From PWPR01 sp046542315 (GTDB lineage Bacteria; Bacillota; UBA994; PWPR01): 64,000 bases of DNA. Shown here one piece after another: positions 16,445-25,310 of the stretch. The stretch spans positions 16,465 to 80,464 of the forward strand of contig JBKHBO010000003.1 of assembly GCA_046542315.1 (NCBI GenBank). The letters are read 5' to 3'. The position numbers and the translations under genes were made by a program. Each line of letters begins with the position of its first letter. The first letter of the stretch is position 1. The notes under the pieces were generated by a model. That model saw nothing but the letters and a program-made list of their open reading frames with translations, was not told the DNA's origin and made no database searches.

Positions 16445-19400
16445 ATGCACTTATCAAAATGTATCATTAATGGATTTAAATCTTTTGCAGATAGAGTTGA
16501 AATTGATTTTCAAGAAGGATTTTCTGCAATTGTAGGGCCTAATGGATGTGGAAAAAGCAACATCTATGAAGCTATTTTATGGGTATTAGGAGAGCAACGA
16601 CCTACAAGTCTTAGAAGTTCTAAGATGGAAGAGGTAATATTTTCAGGGACATCTTCTCGTAATCCCGTAGGGATGGCTGAGGTTAGCTTATTCATAATCG
16701 ATGATCAAAGACTTTTAAGTGATAAATCAGAACTTAAAATAACTAGGAGACTTTTTCGTTCAGGCGATAGCGAATATTTTTTAAATGGACAACAATGCAG
16801 ATTGAAAGACATAACTCAGCTTCTTTCAAAAGTAGGGATGGGAAAAAACTCATATGCATTTATTGGTCAAGGGGAAGTTAATGATATTTTGAAGGCACGT
16901 CCACAAGATTTAAGACTAATGTTTGAGGAAGCTGCTGGAATATCAGAATATAAATCACAAAAATTCTCAACAGAAGCACAGCTTCAGAAAAATAGCGATA
17001 GTATTTTGCGCGTAAATGATTTAATTAAAGAGATTGAAAGTGATTGTCAAAACCTTAGAATCAGAGCTGAGCAAGCTAGAAAACATAAAGAGATTAAAGA
17101 ATTATTAGAGAATAAGAAAGAAACTTTACTTATTTCAAAGTATAAAGATTTAACTTTGGACATTGAAGAAAAAAGAAAGTCTATTAAAAACTATTTAGAT
17201 AAAGTAGAAGATAATAAACTGCTAATAGAAAGTAATAATTCTAAAGAAACTCTCCTCAAAAATAAAAGAAGAGAAGCATTTGAAAAAAAGCAATCTTTAG
17301 AGAGAGAGTTCATACGAAATGAATCCAAATTAGACTCTAAGTTAAGTAGAAAAAGTGAACTTTTAGAAGAAGTTTCAAATTTAGAGAGTAACTTTTTAAG
17401 TTTGAGAAAAGAGCTTAGTGAAGAAAGCAGTAATTTAGAAGAATACTTAGAAGTTTATGATGCAAAGGTATTAGAGAAGAGTCAATTAGAGAAAAAATTA
17501 GAAGGACTTAGAAGCAAAAATAAAACTGATACTCAAAAGTTGAATACATTAAAAGATAATTTTAATGAGGATCAATATTTAGATTATGATGAACAATATC
17601 ATGAGCTTAAAATGCATCTATCATCCTTGGAACAAAAAATAAAGTCAATAAATGAGGATTATTCTAGAATTGATGAAGAGATAAACAATAATATCCTAAA
17701 AAAGAAATTTATAGAGGAAAATATTTCTAAGACAAAGGTTCAAATATCTATTGAAGAAGAAAATTTAGACAAAGTATCAAGTAAAATTAAAGAGTTAATA
17801 AGTGAAAACTCAGATATTCAAGAAAGTTATGAGGAGTTAAGAAAAACTGATAATGATTTAGATGAAAAACTACATGATACTTACCAAAAATATCAAATTA
17901 CTAAAAATAAATTGGAGTTTTATCAACACCAAAAAGAAGATTATTCAGGATATTACAATGGTGTCAAGTTTTTGATGCAGGCTAAATCCAGGTTGGATAA
18001 TATGGAAAGTTTATATGGCCCTTTAGCAGAACTTATTACAATACCAGATAAATATCAAGTTGCTATTGGTGAAGTTTTAGGCAGTAGGTCACAATATTTA
18101 GTATGTGAAACAGCAAAAGCTGCTACTGAAATGATTAGTTTGTTAAAAAGGGAGAAAGCTGGTAAGTCAAGTTTCCTACCACTAGATTCATTAAAAAGCA
18201 AAAAAAATTCCATTCCTAACCAAATAATTAATGATAGCGCTTTTCTGGGTAGAGCAAGTGAAATTATTAACTATCCTAAAAATATTACGAGAGCGGTAGA
18301 GCAGCTATTGTCAAATGTATTGATATATGATTATTCAAAGAACGTGCTGACTTTAAATAGAAAAGTAAACCACAACTTCATGATTGCTACATTAGATGGT
18401 GAGGTTTTTTACAGTTCTGGAATAATTTCTGGAGGTAAAAACAAAGGGAATACTAACCAAGAACTTTTAGCAAGAAATAAGATTATAGATAGCTTATCAA
18501 AAGAAGTTAATGATTATAAACAACTGCATAACAAATATGCTAAAAAGATGCAGCTGGTAAAAGAAAAACTTGATAAAATATCAAAAGATTCTAGTAAGTA
18601 TAAGTCTAACATTGACAAATTCAAAAGTGACAGAAATCAATTGGAAAAAGATATATCTAACCTTAGTATAAAGTATAATAACCTTATCGAGAGATTAGAA
18701 GAAATTGATGCAGTCATAGCTTCTAATAAAAAGAGAAAAGATAATTTACTTTCATCAAAATTAGAAACACAAGCAGAATTAAATAGTAAACAAAGCATTT
18801 TTGAAACTATATCTAAGAAAAAAAGTAGATATACTGAAATTTATGAAGAAATAAAAACTAAAGAAATGAGGCTTTTAAGTACAAATTCTGACATTAGAGT
18901 TGCAAACAATAGACTAGAAAGCCTTAAGACTTTAATTATTGAGTTAAATAATAATATAGAAACTATTAAGGATAGGATAATAAAAAATAAAGAATTGCTT
19001 AAGGAAAGAAAAGTTTCTTTAGATCAAAAAAGAGAATACTTAGAAAGTGTAAAAGAAGAAGCCTCAGTTTTAAGAAAAACAAATGAAGAATTAGAACAAA
19101 AAAATCTATTACTAGGCAATGATCTTCAATCCATAGATGATCAGCTAGAGAACCTTGTAATAAAAAATAGGGATTTAAGAAGCAATATAGAGCAAAGTCA
19201 AAACAAAATAAGAGAACTGGAATTAAATATTGTAAGTTTAGAAACAGACTTAAAGTACACAGAAGCTGAACTTTACCAAAATAATATTGATATTAAAAGT
19301 GTTGAATTAAAAAAATTTGAAGTTACTAAAAGTTCAATTAATAGTTTGTCTAAAGAAGTAAGCAAACTTGAAAAAGAAAGTAAAAGTTTAGACAATATTG

Positions 19401-19987
19401 ATTATGGTGCAATTGAAGATCTTGAAAGAAAAGAAAAAAGACTAGATTTTCTACAAGAGCAAAAGATTGATTTAGTTGAAACACAAGAGAAACTAACATC
19501 ATTAATAAGGAAAGTTGACAATTTGTGTATTAACGAACTTGGGACAACAATTTCTACAGTGAGAGACAACTTTAAATATATATTCCAAGATTTATTTAGA
19601 GGTGGAAGTGCTGATATTGTATGGGAACTTGATGATAACATTTTCAATAGTGGAATTACATTAAGTGTATCTCCACCAGGGAAAAATGTAAAAAACATGA
19701 ATCAGCTTTCAGGAGGAGAAAAGGCTCTCACTGCAATAGCTTTACTGTTAGCTTTTGCAAAACTTCGCGACTCTGCGTTTTGTATTTTCGATGAAGTTGA
19801 TGCAGCTTTAGATGAGAACAATAACCTATTATTAGTAGATTATTTACAAGATATATCAAAAACATCTCAGGTAATCACTATAACTCACTCTAGACATACA
19901 ATGGCTCATGCAAACCATCTATATGGAGTTGTAATGCAAGAGAAAGGTGTTTCTAGAGTAATAAACGTTGAGATGGATAAAAAGTAA
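16445..19987 (+). CDS. smc: Chromosome segregation protein SMC
   Basis: ATPase of the condensin complex with ScpA and ScpB; compacts and aligns newly replicated chromosome arms. 1180 aa. Walker A GPNGCGKSN at residues 32-40, long coiled coil, hinge at about 500-650 (YYNGVKFLMQA through DGEVFYSSGIISGG), second coiled coil, then the ABC signature NQLSGGEKAL and Walker B FCIFDEVDAALDE. ATG 16445 is chosen over 16427 because GGAG at 16433-16436 is 8 nt upstream and because family members begin with a short M-x-L before the INGFKSFADR motif. Confidence 0.97.
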   Translation: MHLSKCIINGFKSFADRVEIDFQEGFSAIVGPNGCGKSNIYEAILWVLGEQRPTSLRSSKMEEVIFSGTSSRNPVGMAEVSLFIIDDQRLLSDKSELKITRRLFRSGDSEYFLNGQQCRLKDITQLLSKVGMGKNSYAFIGQGEVNDILKARPQDLRLMFEEAAGISEYKSQKFSTEAQLQKNSDSILRVNDLIKEIESDCQNLRIRAEQARKHKEIKELLENKKETLLISKYKDLTLDIEEKRKSIKNYLDKVEDNKLLIESNNSKETLLKNKRREAFEKKQSLEREFIRNESKLDSKLSRKSELLEEVSNLESNFLSLRKELSEESSNLEEYLEVYDAKVLEKSQLEKKLEGLRSKNKTDTQKLNTLKDNFNEDQYLDYDEQYHELKMHLSSLEQKIKSINEDYSRIDEEINNNILKKKFIEENISKTKVQISIEEENLDKVSSKIKELISENSDIQESYEELRKTDNDLDEKLHDTYQKYQITKNKLEFYQHQKEDYSGYYNGVKFLMQAKSRLDNMESLYGPLAELITIPDKYQVAIGEVLGSRSQYLVCETAKAATEMISLLKREKAGKSSFLPLDSLKSKKNSIPNQIINDSAFLGRASEIINYPKNITRAVEQLLSNVLIYDYSKNVLTLNRKVNHNFMIATLDGEVFYSSGIISGGKNKGNTNQELLARNKIIDSLSKEVNDYKQLHNKYAKKMQLVKEKLDKISKDSSKYKSNIDKFKSDRNQLEKDISNLSIKYNNLIERLEEIDAVIASNKKRKDNLLSSKLETQAELNSKQSIFETISKKKSRYTEIYEEIKTKEMRLLSTNSDIRVANNRLESLKTLIIELNNNIETIKDRIIKNKELLKERKVSLDQKREYLESVKEEASVLRKTNEELEQKNLLLGNDLQSIDDQLENLVIKNRDLRSNIEQSQNKIRELELNIVSLETDLKYTEAELYQNNIDIKSVELKKFEVTKSSINSLSKEVSKLEKESKSLDNIDYGAIEDLERKEKRLDFLQEQKIDLVETQEKLTSLIRKVDNLCINELGTTISTVRDNFKYIFQDLFRGGSADIVWELDDNIFNSGITLSVSPPGKNVKNMNQLSGGEKALTAIALLLAFAKLRDSAFCIFDEVDAALDENNNLLLVDYLQDISKTSQVITITHSRHTMAHANHLYGVVMQEKGVSRVINVEMDKK

Positions 19988-20000
19988 AGGAGCAATATTG

Positions 20001-20915
20001 ATGAGTTTTATAAAAAAGATGAAAAAGGGTCTAAGTAAGACAAGAAATAGTTTAGCTAAAAAAATATATGACACTTTTTTGAAGTATAAATATGTTAGTG
20101 AAGAGTTGTATGAAGAGCTTGAAGAAACACTGATAACCTCAGATATAAGTGCTGAACTAGCTTTTGAGTTTTTAGATAGCTTAAGAGAGAGAGCTCATAA
20201 AGATAAGATTGAAGATGCTCAAGAGCTATATAAAGCATTACAAAGCATTATTATTGATGAAATTCCGGAAGAGTCAGAGTTAAACATTAACAATGAGCTG
20301 TCAGTAATTCTACTAGTTGGAGTTAATGGTGTTGGAAAAACCACTTCAGCGGGTAAGATTGCTCAAATGTTAAAAGATAAAAATAAAAAGGTTATGCTAG
20401 TTGCTGCAGATACATTTAGAGCAGCTGCAGCTGAACAACTATCTATATGGGCCGAAAGAACTAATAGTTTAATTGTAAAACATGATGCAGGAGGGGATCC
20501 TGCTGCAGTTATTTATGATGCAATTCATTCTGCAAGAGCAAAAGGGGTAGATGTATTAATAGTAGATACGGCTGGCAGATTGCACAATAAGAAGAATTTA
20601 ATGAATGAGTTAGCTAAAATTAATAGAGTTCTTTCAAGAGAAATTGATGGGGCTCCACATGAAACTCTTTTAGTAATTGATGCCACTACTGGCCAAAATG
20701 GATTGTATCAAGCTGAAGCTTTTAATGAAGCTACAGATTTAACAGGTATGATTTTAACCAAGATGGATGGTACAGCAAAAGGTGGAATTGTTTTTAATAT
20801 TTCAAAAAACTTTGGTGTTCCAGTGAAGTTTATTGGCGTAGGAGAAAAGGTAGATGACTTAATTCCTTTTGATAAGAAAGACTTTATTGAAGCATTATTT
20901 GAGGATGTCAAGTAA
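20001..20915 (+). CDS. ftsY: Signal recognition particle receptor FtsY
   Basis: GTPase that docks SRP-bound ribosomes at the membrane. 304 aa. N domain of helices (SEELYEELEETLITSDIS), G1 GVNGVGKTT, ADTFRAAAAEQL, VDTAGRLHNKKNLM, TKMDGTAKGG and the GVGEKVDDLIPF end. It lacks a long acidic A domain, as is usual in Firmicutes. Start at ATG 20001, after AAAGGAG; a longer frame from 19968 would lie inside smc. The stop codon lies in the loop of a hairpin that overlaps the next promoter. Confidence 0.96.
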   Translation: MSFIKKMKKGLSKTRNSLAKKIYDTFLKYKYVSEELYEELEETLITSDISAELAFEFLDSLRERAHKDKIEDAQELYKALQSIIIDEIPEESELNINNELSVILLVGVNGVGKTTSAGKIAQMLKDKNKKVMLVAADTFRAAAAEQLSIWAERTNSLIVKHDAGGDPAAVIYDAIHSARAKGVDVLIVDTAGRLHNKKNLMNELAKINRVLSREIDGAPHETLLVIDATTGQNGLYQAEAFNEATDLTGMILTKMDGTAKGGIVFNISKNFGVPVKFIGVGEKVDDLIPFDKKDFIEALFEDVK

Positions 20916-20928
20916 AAACACTTGACAT
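20905..20928 (+). terminator. Weak terminator-like hairpin at the ftsY end
   Basis: ATGTCAAGT (20905-20913), six-base loop, ACTTGACAT (20920-20928), followed by a broken T-rich tail (TTTCTTTATTT). The 3' arm contains the TTGACA of the following promoter. Confidence 0.5.
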
Positions 20929-20949
20929 TTCTTTATTTGGTGATAAAAT
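20922..20949 (+). promoter_or_regulatory. Promoter for ylxM-ffh
   Basis: TTGACA (20922-20927), 16-nt spacer, TAAAAT (20944-20949). Perfect -35 box, inside the 3' arm of the ftsY hairpin. Drives ylxM, ffh and probably the rpsP operon. Confidence 0.75.
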
Positions 20950-20973
20950 ATATAAATGTGCTTGGAGGAAGCT

Positions 20974-21309
20974 ATGATTGAACATACGATAAGGATTAAT
21001 TATTTATTAGATTTTTATAAGATGTTATTAACAGATAAGCAAAAATTTGCTTTAGAGATGTATTATCAAGAAGATTTGTCACTAGTAGAGATAGCTCAAA
21101 ACTTAGATGTTAGTAGGCAAGCAATATATGATTTGTTAAAAAGAGGCGAAGGTATTTTAGAAGAGTATGAAGAAAAGTTACAACTCTATAGTAAATACAT
21201 CAATAGACAAGAAAAAGCTGATAAAATAATCGAGTTCATTAGTGAAAACATTGAAAGAAATGAAACAAAAGAAAAACTCATAATAAGAATACAGAAATTA
21301 GTTGATTAG
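20974..21309 (+). CDS. ylxM: YlxM family SRP-associated helix-turn-helix protein
   Basis: 111 aa, UPF0122/YlxM (p13) family. It resembles the sigma factor region 4 fold: LTDKQKFALEMYYQEDLSLVEIAQNLDVSRQAIYDLLKRGEGIL is the helix-turn-helix core. In streptococci YlxM binds SRP and stimulates its GTPase cycle; the gene is almost always next to ffh. The ATG at 20974 has GGAGG 5 nt upstream; an upstream in-frame ATG at 20956 lacks a site. It has its own promoter. Confidence 0.9.
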   Translation: MIEHTIRINYLLDFYKMLLTDKQKFALEMYYQEDLSLVEIAQNLDVSRQAIYDLLKRGEGILEEYEEKLQLYSKYINRQEKADKIIEFISENIERNETKEKLIIRIQKLVD

Positions 21310-21320
21310 GAGGTGAAGTT

Positions 21321-22655
21321 ATGGCATTTGAAGGACTTTCAGAAAAACTACAAGAAACATTCAAGTCCTTAAGAGGAAAAGGTAAGCTTTCTGAAAAAGA
21401 TGTAAAAAGTGCAATGCGTGAAGTTCGCATGGCTCTTTTGCAAGCTGACGTAAACTTCAAAGTTGTAAAAGAATTTATTAGTAATGTGCAAGAGAGAGCT
21501 GTAGGAGAGAGTGTATTAAAAAGCATAACTCCTGGTCAACAAGTTATTAAGATAGTTAATGATGAGTTGGTAAAACTGTTGGGAGGTTCAAGTGTTAAAC
21601 TTGAGTTATCAAAGAGCAAACCTCACTCAATTGTACTAGCCGGATTGCAGGGCGCAGGTAAAACTACTCATGCAGGTAAACTAGCGCAACACTTAAGAAA
21701 AAATGGGAGAAGCCCGTTATTAGTAGCTTGTGATATTTACAGACCAGCAGCAATTGAACAATTAAAAATAATAGGAAAACAATTAGATATAGATGTCTTT
21801 AGTATGGAGAATGAGAAGAATGTAGTAAAGATTGCGAAAGAAGCAAAAAACTATGCTATTAATAAAGCAAACGATGTATTAATAGTTGATACAGCAGGTA
21901 GACTGCATATAGATGAAAAATTGATGGATGAACTTAATTCTTTAGCAGAGTTTTTGAATCCAGACGAACTATTATTAGTAGTAGATGGTATGACAGGACA
22001 AGATGCAGTAAACGTTGCTCAAACATTTAAGAAAGATCTTGATTTAACTGGCGCTATAATGACGAAGTTAGACGGAGATACTCGAGGTGGAGCAGCATTA
22101 TCTATCCGTGCAGTGACTGGAGTACCAATCAAATTTATTGGTACTGGTGAGAAGCTTAATGCACTTGAATCTTTCCATCCAGATAGAATGGCATCAAGAA
22201 TTTTAGGTATGGGTGATGTATTAACTCTCATAGAAAAAGCACAAGATTCTGCCAATGAACAAAAAATGAAAGAATTAGAAGAAAAGATTAGAAAAGATAA
22301 ATTTACTTTTAATGATTTCTTAGTGCAATTAGAGCAGATGAAAAATATGGGTCCTTTAGAAGATTTATTAAGTATGATCCCAGGCATGGGTAATGCTAAA
22401 CAATTAAAAAACTTACAAGTTGATGACAATGAGTTGAAAAGCATAGAGGCAATTGTTCTATCGATGACTTTAAAGGAAAGAGAAAATCCCGAGATCATTA
22501 ACTCTAGTAGAAAGAGAAGGATTGCAAAGGGTAGTGGTACAAATGTACCAATGGTTAACAGATTACTTAAACAATTTTCTCAAACAAGAAAGATGTTAAA
22601 ACAGTTTAACTCTTCAAGCAAGAGTAATAAATCACGATTTAAATTACCATTTTAA
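21321..22655 (+). CDS. ffh: Signal recognition particle protein Ffh (SRP54)
   Basis: Binds SRP RNA and signal peptides of nascent membrane proteins; works with FtsY. 444 aa. N domain (FEGLSEKLQETFKSLRGKGKLSE in part), G domain with GLQGAGKTT, CDIYRPAAIEQL, DTAGRLHIDEKLM, TKLDGDTRGGAAL, then the Met-rich M domain ending in RRIAKGSGT and KQFSQTRKMLKQF, which contacts SRP RNA. AGGAGGTGA precedes the ATG. No SRP RNA gene is seen in the window. Confidence 0.97.
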   Translation: MAFEGLSEKLQETFKSLRGKGKLSEKDVKSAMREVRMALLQADVNFKVVKEFISNVQERAVGESVLKSITPGQQVIKIVNDELVKLLGGSSVKLELSKSKPHSIVLAGLQGAGKTTHAGKLAQHLRKNGRSPLLVACDIYRPAAIEQLKIIGKQLDIDVFSMENEKNVVKIAKEAKNYAINKANDVLIVDTAGRLHIDEKLMDELNSLAEFLNPDELLLVVDGMTGQDAVNVAQTFKKDLDLTGAIMTKLDGDTRGGAALSIRAVTGVPIKFIGTGEKLNALESFHPDRMASRILGMGDVLTLIEKAQDSANEQKMKELEEKIRKDKFTFNDFLVQLEQMKNMGPLEDLLSMIPGMGNAKQLKNLQVDDNELKSIEAIVLSMTLKERENPEIINSSRKRRIAKGSGTNVPMVNRLLKQFSQTRKMLKQFNSSSKSNKSRFKLPF

Positions 22656-22673
22656 CTGAGAGGAGGTGGCAAT

Positions 22674-22928
22674 ATGGCGACAAAAATTAGATTAAAAAGA
22701 TTAGGTGCAAAAAAATCACCTTTTTACAGAATTGTAATAGCAGATTCTAGAGCACCTAGAGATGGAAAATTCATTGAAGAAATTGGCTATTATAATCCGA
22801 CACGAGATCCATCAGAATTAAGTGTGAAGGTAGATAGAGCTAAGTATTGGTTAGGTACAGGTGCTCAACCATCTAGAACAGTAAAAACTATTTTTAACAA
22901 AGCAGGAGTCTATGATGAGGAGGCGTAA
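22674..22928 (+). CDS. rpsP: 30S ribosomal protein S16
   Basis: 84 aa, early-binding small-subunit protein. MATKIRLKRLGAKKSPFYRI and VADSRAPRDGKFIEEIGYYNP-type motifs (here IADSRAPRDG) are diagnostic. Strong AGGAGGTGG ribosome site. First gene of the conserved rpsP-khpA-ylqD-rimM-trmD-rplS string. Confidence 0.97.
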   Translation: MATKIRLKRLGAKKSPFYRIVIADSRAPRDGKFIEEIGYYNPTRDPSELSVKVDRAKYWLGTGAQPSRTVKTIFNKAGVYDEEA

Positions 22929-22931
22929 AGC

Positions 22932-23171
22932 ATGAAAGCTATTGTAGAATTAATGGCAAAGGCACTTGTAGATGATCCTGAAAATGTCAATGTAAATGAA
23001 AAAGAAGATGACAGAGGATTATTAATAGAATTAAGAGTTCCAGAGCATGATATGGGCAGAGTTATTGGTAAAAAAGGTAGAACAGCTAAAGCTATGCGTT
23101 CAATAGTAAAAGCTGCTGGAATGAGAACTGGTCAGCATGTTTGGATTGATATAGATGTCCATGGAAAATAG
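22932..23171 (+). CDS. khpA: KH-domain RNA-binding protein KhpA
   Basis: 79 aa, single KH domain (YlqC family). The GxxG RNA-binding loop is in RVIGKKGRTAKAMRSIV. In pneumococci and clostridia KhpA partners with KhpB/Jag and affects cell elongation and small-RNA stability. It starts 3 nt after rpsP and overlaps ylqD. Confidence 0.93.
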   Translation: MKAIVELMAKALVDDPENVNVNEKEDDRGLLIELRVPEHDMGRVIGKKGRTAKAMRSIVKAAGMRTGQHVWIDIDVHGK

Positions 23172-23577
23172 CAAAGACACTATAGAAATTATAACTCCTG
23201 TCACAATTAAATCGATTGTAACAGAAGATCTAATTACCTCAATAAAAAATAGAATTGAGGACAGTTTAGAAACATTGACTCAAAAAATACACCAACTTGA
23301 TTATCAAAAGCAGTATTTAGAAATGCAAAAGAATAAAGATGATTCTGCTAAAGAAAAAACTTATGCCCAAATTAGGCAAGTAGAAAATGATATTAGATCT
23401 CAGATTCAAAGAATTAAGGACCAAGAAGCCCAAGTTGACTCATGGGAATTAGGCCAAGAAGTAGTTATGACAAAAAGAGACAGCATAAGTAGATATAAAG
23501 TTGGAGATAAATTTCATGAAGATGAACAATATCAAATCATTGTAAAAGATGGTGTAATTCAAGAAATAAGAAGGTAG
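23155..23577 (+). CDS. YlqD family protein
   Basis: 140 aa, similar in placement, length and layout to Bacillus YlqD: an N-terminal segment (EIITPVTIKSIVTEDL), a central coiled coil of about 60 residues (LTQKIHQLDYQKQYLEMQK region), and a short C-terminal beta domain (SWELGQEVVMTK through IVKDGVIQEIRR). Function unknown. It overlaps khpA by 17 nt; an alternative ATG at 23161 would shorten it by two codons, and no clear ribosome site separates the two choices. Confidence 0.8.
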   Translation: MSMENSKDTIEIITPVTIKSIVTEDLITSIKNRIEDSLETLTQKIHQLDYQKQYLEMQKNKDDSAKEKTYAQIRQVENDIRSQIQRIKDQEAQVDSWELGQEVVMTKRDSISRYKVGDKFHEDEQYQIIVKDGVIQEIRR

Positions 23578-23582
23578 CAAAA

Positions 23583-24101
23583 ATGGTAGATAGATTTATA
23601 AAAGTAGCTAAATTAGGATCACCACATGGTCTTAAAGGATATGTTAAAATAATACCTATCATAGATCCTCCTGAATTATTACATGAACTACAAAGCATAT
23701 TTTTTGAGAATGATAGTAACAACTATATGCAACTAGATATAGAAGTAATGAAGCCATATAAAAAAAATAGTTGGCTATTCAAGGCTAAACAGTGGCAATC
23801 AATAGATGATATTGAGAACTTTGTTAATATGTATTTGGTTTGTAATAAAGAAGAATTACCAAAGCTAGCTAAAAATCAATATTACATAGGTGATATTATA
23901 GGTTGTACAGTAGTCGATTTGGACAATAAATATCTGGGCAAGATTTTAGATGTTTTACAATACTCTTCTAGTGATATATACAAGATAGGAGAGGGTAGTA
24001 AGAGTTTTCTTTTGCCTGCTGTTAAAGAGTTTATTAAAGATATTAATATTGATAAGAAACTAGTTCAGGTTAAATTACCAGAGGGAATAGAGGAAATATA
24101 G
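23583..24101 (+). CDS. rimM: Ribosome maturation factor RimM
   Basis: Assists assembly of the 30S head around S19. 172 aa. RimM N domain (IKVAKLGSPHGLKGYVKI) and PRC-barrel C domain (NQYYIGDIIGCTVVDLDNKYLGKI through FLLPAVKEFIKDINI). Normal length. Spaced 5 nt after ylqD and 1 nt before trmD. Confidence 0.95.
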   Translation: MVDRFIKVAKLGSPHGLKGYVKIIPIIDPPELLHELQSIFFENDSNNYMQLDIEVMKPYKKNSWLFKAKQWQSIDDIENFVNMYLVCNKEELPKLAKNQYYIGDIIGCTVVDLDNKYLGKILDVLQYSSSDIYKIGEGSKSFLLPAVKEFIKDINIDKKLVQVKLPEGIEEI

Positions 24102-24102
24102 A

Positions 24103-24792
24103 ATGAAAATTTCAATATTGACGATTTTTCCTGAGTATGTAATTAGTTGTCTTGATTATAGTATAATTGGCAAAGCTATAAATAATAATTTAGTTGAAGT
24201 CGATGTTATTAATATTCGAGACTATGCATTAGATAAACATAAAATGACGGATGATTCTCCTTATGGTGGAGGCGCTGGTATGATTATGAAACCAGAGCCG
24301 ATTTTTAATGCTTTTGATGATATTGAACCAGACTTTCACTCAATATTAATGACTCCACAGGGTAAAAGGCTGAATCAAGAAAAAGTTATAAGTCTTTCAG
24401 AGCATAATCATATTGTAATTTTATGTGGACATTACGAGGGAATTGACCAAAGAGTACGGGATAAACTTATAGATGAAGAAATTTCTATAGGAGACTACGT
24501 ATTAACTGGGGGAGAACTGCCAGCTATTATACTGGTTGACGCTATTTCCAGATATATTCCAGGAGTTTTAGGGAATGAAGAAAGTTTGATAGAAGAATCT
24601 TTTGTTAACGATTTGTTAGAATATCCGCATTATACTAGACCAAGAAGTTATAGGGGTATGGAGGTGCCAGAAGTGTTGCTTTCTGGTAACCATCAATTAA
24701 TCGCTAAATGGAGAAAAGAAAAATCTATAAATAAAACTAAAGAGGTAAGAAAAGACTTGCTTGAAAAAAATAAGAACAGTGAAAAGAGGTGA
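24103..24792 (+). CDS. trmD: tRNA (guanine37-N1)-methyltransferase TrmD
   Basis: SPOUT-fold enzyme that makes m1G37 in tRNAs reading CUN, CCN and CGG, preventing frameshifts. 229 aa. Marks are ISILTIFPEYV, DDSPYGGGAGMIMKPEP, ILCGHYEGIDQRV, SIGDYVLTGGELPAI and the YPHYTRPRSYRGMEVPEVLLSGNH substrate segment (seen in full but cited here only as its parts YTRP and VPEVLLSG). Adjacent to rplS as in most bacteria. Confidence 0.97.
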   Translation: MKISILTIFPEYVISCLDYSIIGKAINNNLVEVDVINIRDYALDKHKMTDDSPYGGGAGMIMKPEPIFNAFDDIEPDFHSILMTPQGKRLNQEKVISLSEHNHIVILCGHYEGIDQRVRDKLIDEEISIGDYVLTGGELPAIILVDAISRYIPGVLGNEESLIEESFVNDLLEYPHYTRPRSYRGMEVPEVLLSGNHQLIAKWRKEKSINKTKEVRKDLLEKNKNSEKR

Positions 24793-24796
24793 CACA

Positions 24797-25138
24797 ATGG
24801 ATTTAATAAGATCTATAGAGAATGAACAAATGAAAAAAGATGTTCCAGATTTTAAACCTGGAGATACTGTTCGTGTTCATGTTAAAGTAGTTGAGGGGTC
24901 TAGAGAAAGAATTCAGGTTTTCGAAGGAATTGTAATGAAGAAAAAAGGCGGTAGCTCTAAGGAGACCTTTACTGTTAGAAGAGTATCTTATGGTGTAGGA
25001 ACAGAAAGAGTTTTTCCAGTCCATTCTCCTAAATTAGATAAAATTGAGGTTGTTCGTAAGGGTAGTGTTAGAAGAGCAAAACTTAATTATTTAAGAAAGA
25101 GAAAAGGAAAGTCAGCTAGAGTCAGAGAAAAAAGATAA
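24797..25138 (+). CDS. rplS: 50S ribosomal protein L19
   Basis: 113 aa at the 30S-50S interface. FKPGDTVRVHVKVVEGSRER, FEGIVMKKKGG, TVRRVSYGVGTERVFPVHSP and the basic LRKRKGKSARVREKR tail are diagnostic. Start at ATG 24797 after AGAGGTGA; a longer frame from 24761 would lie inside trmD. A terminator follows, ending the rpsP operon. Confidence 0.97.
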   Translation: MDLIRSIENEQMKKDVPDFKPGDTVRVHVKVVEGSRERIQVFEGIVMKKKGGSSKETFTVRRVSYGVGTERVFPVHSPKLDKIEVVRKGSVRRAKLNYLRKRKGKSARVREKR

Positions 25139-25144
25139 TTAAAT

Positions 25145-25183
25145 AAGCATATTGGAAATAAGATAATTCCGATATGCTTTTTT
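25145..25183 (+). terminator. Terminator after rplS
   Basis: AAGCATATTGGAA (25145-25157) pairs with TTCCGATATGCTT (25167-25179), one G-U pair, with a T-run to 25183. Ends the rpsP-rplS operon. Confidence 0.88.
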
Positions 25184-25238
25184 CATTTTAAAAATATGTG
25201 TATATCTAATTAAATATGAAAAATTATTCAATAAACAT

Positions 25239-25267
25239 TTGAAAAAACTAGTTATGTCTAATATTAT
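25239..25267 (+). promoter_or_regulatory. Promoter for rbgA-rnhB
   Basis: TTGAAA (25239-25244), 17-nt spacer, TATTAT (25262-25267), in the AT-rich gap after the rplS terminator. The predicted leader is about 40 nt. Confidence 0.65.
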
Positions 25268-25310
25268 AGAGAAGGTATGGGAAATATCATATTAAAAATT
25301 ATTTAAAGAG

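Noticed and set aside
22019..22498. Long minus-strand open frame opposite ffh, 159 codons
   Set aside because: Its product is rich in Ser, Phe, Leu and Pro, as expected from the reverse complement of a Lys/Glu-rich gene; ffh is certain on the other strand.
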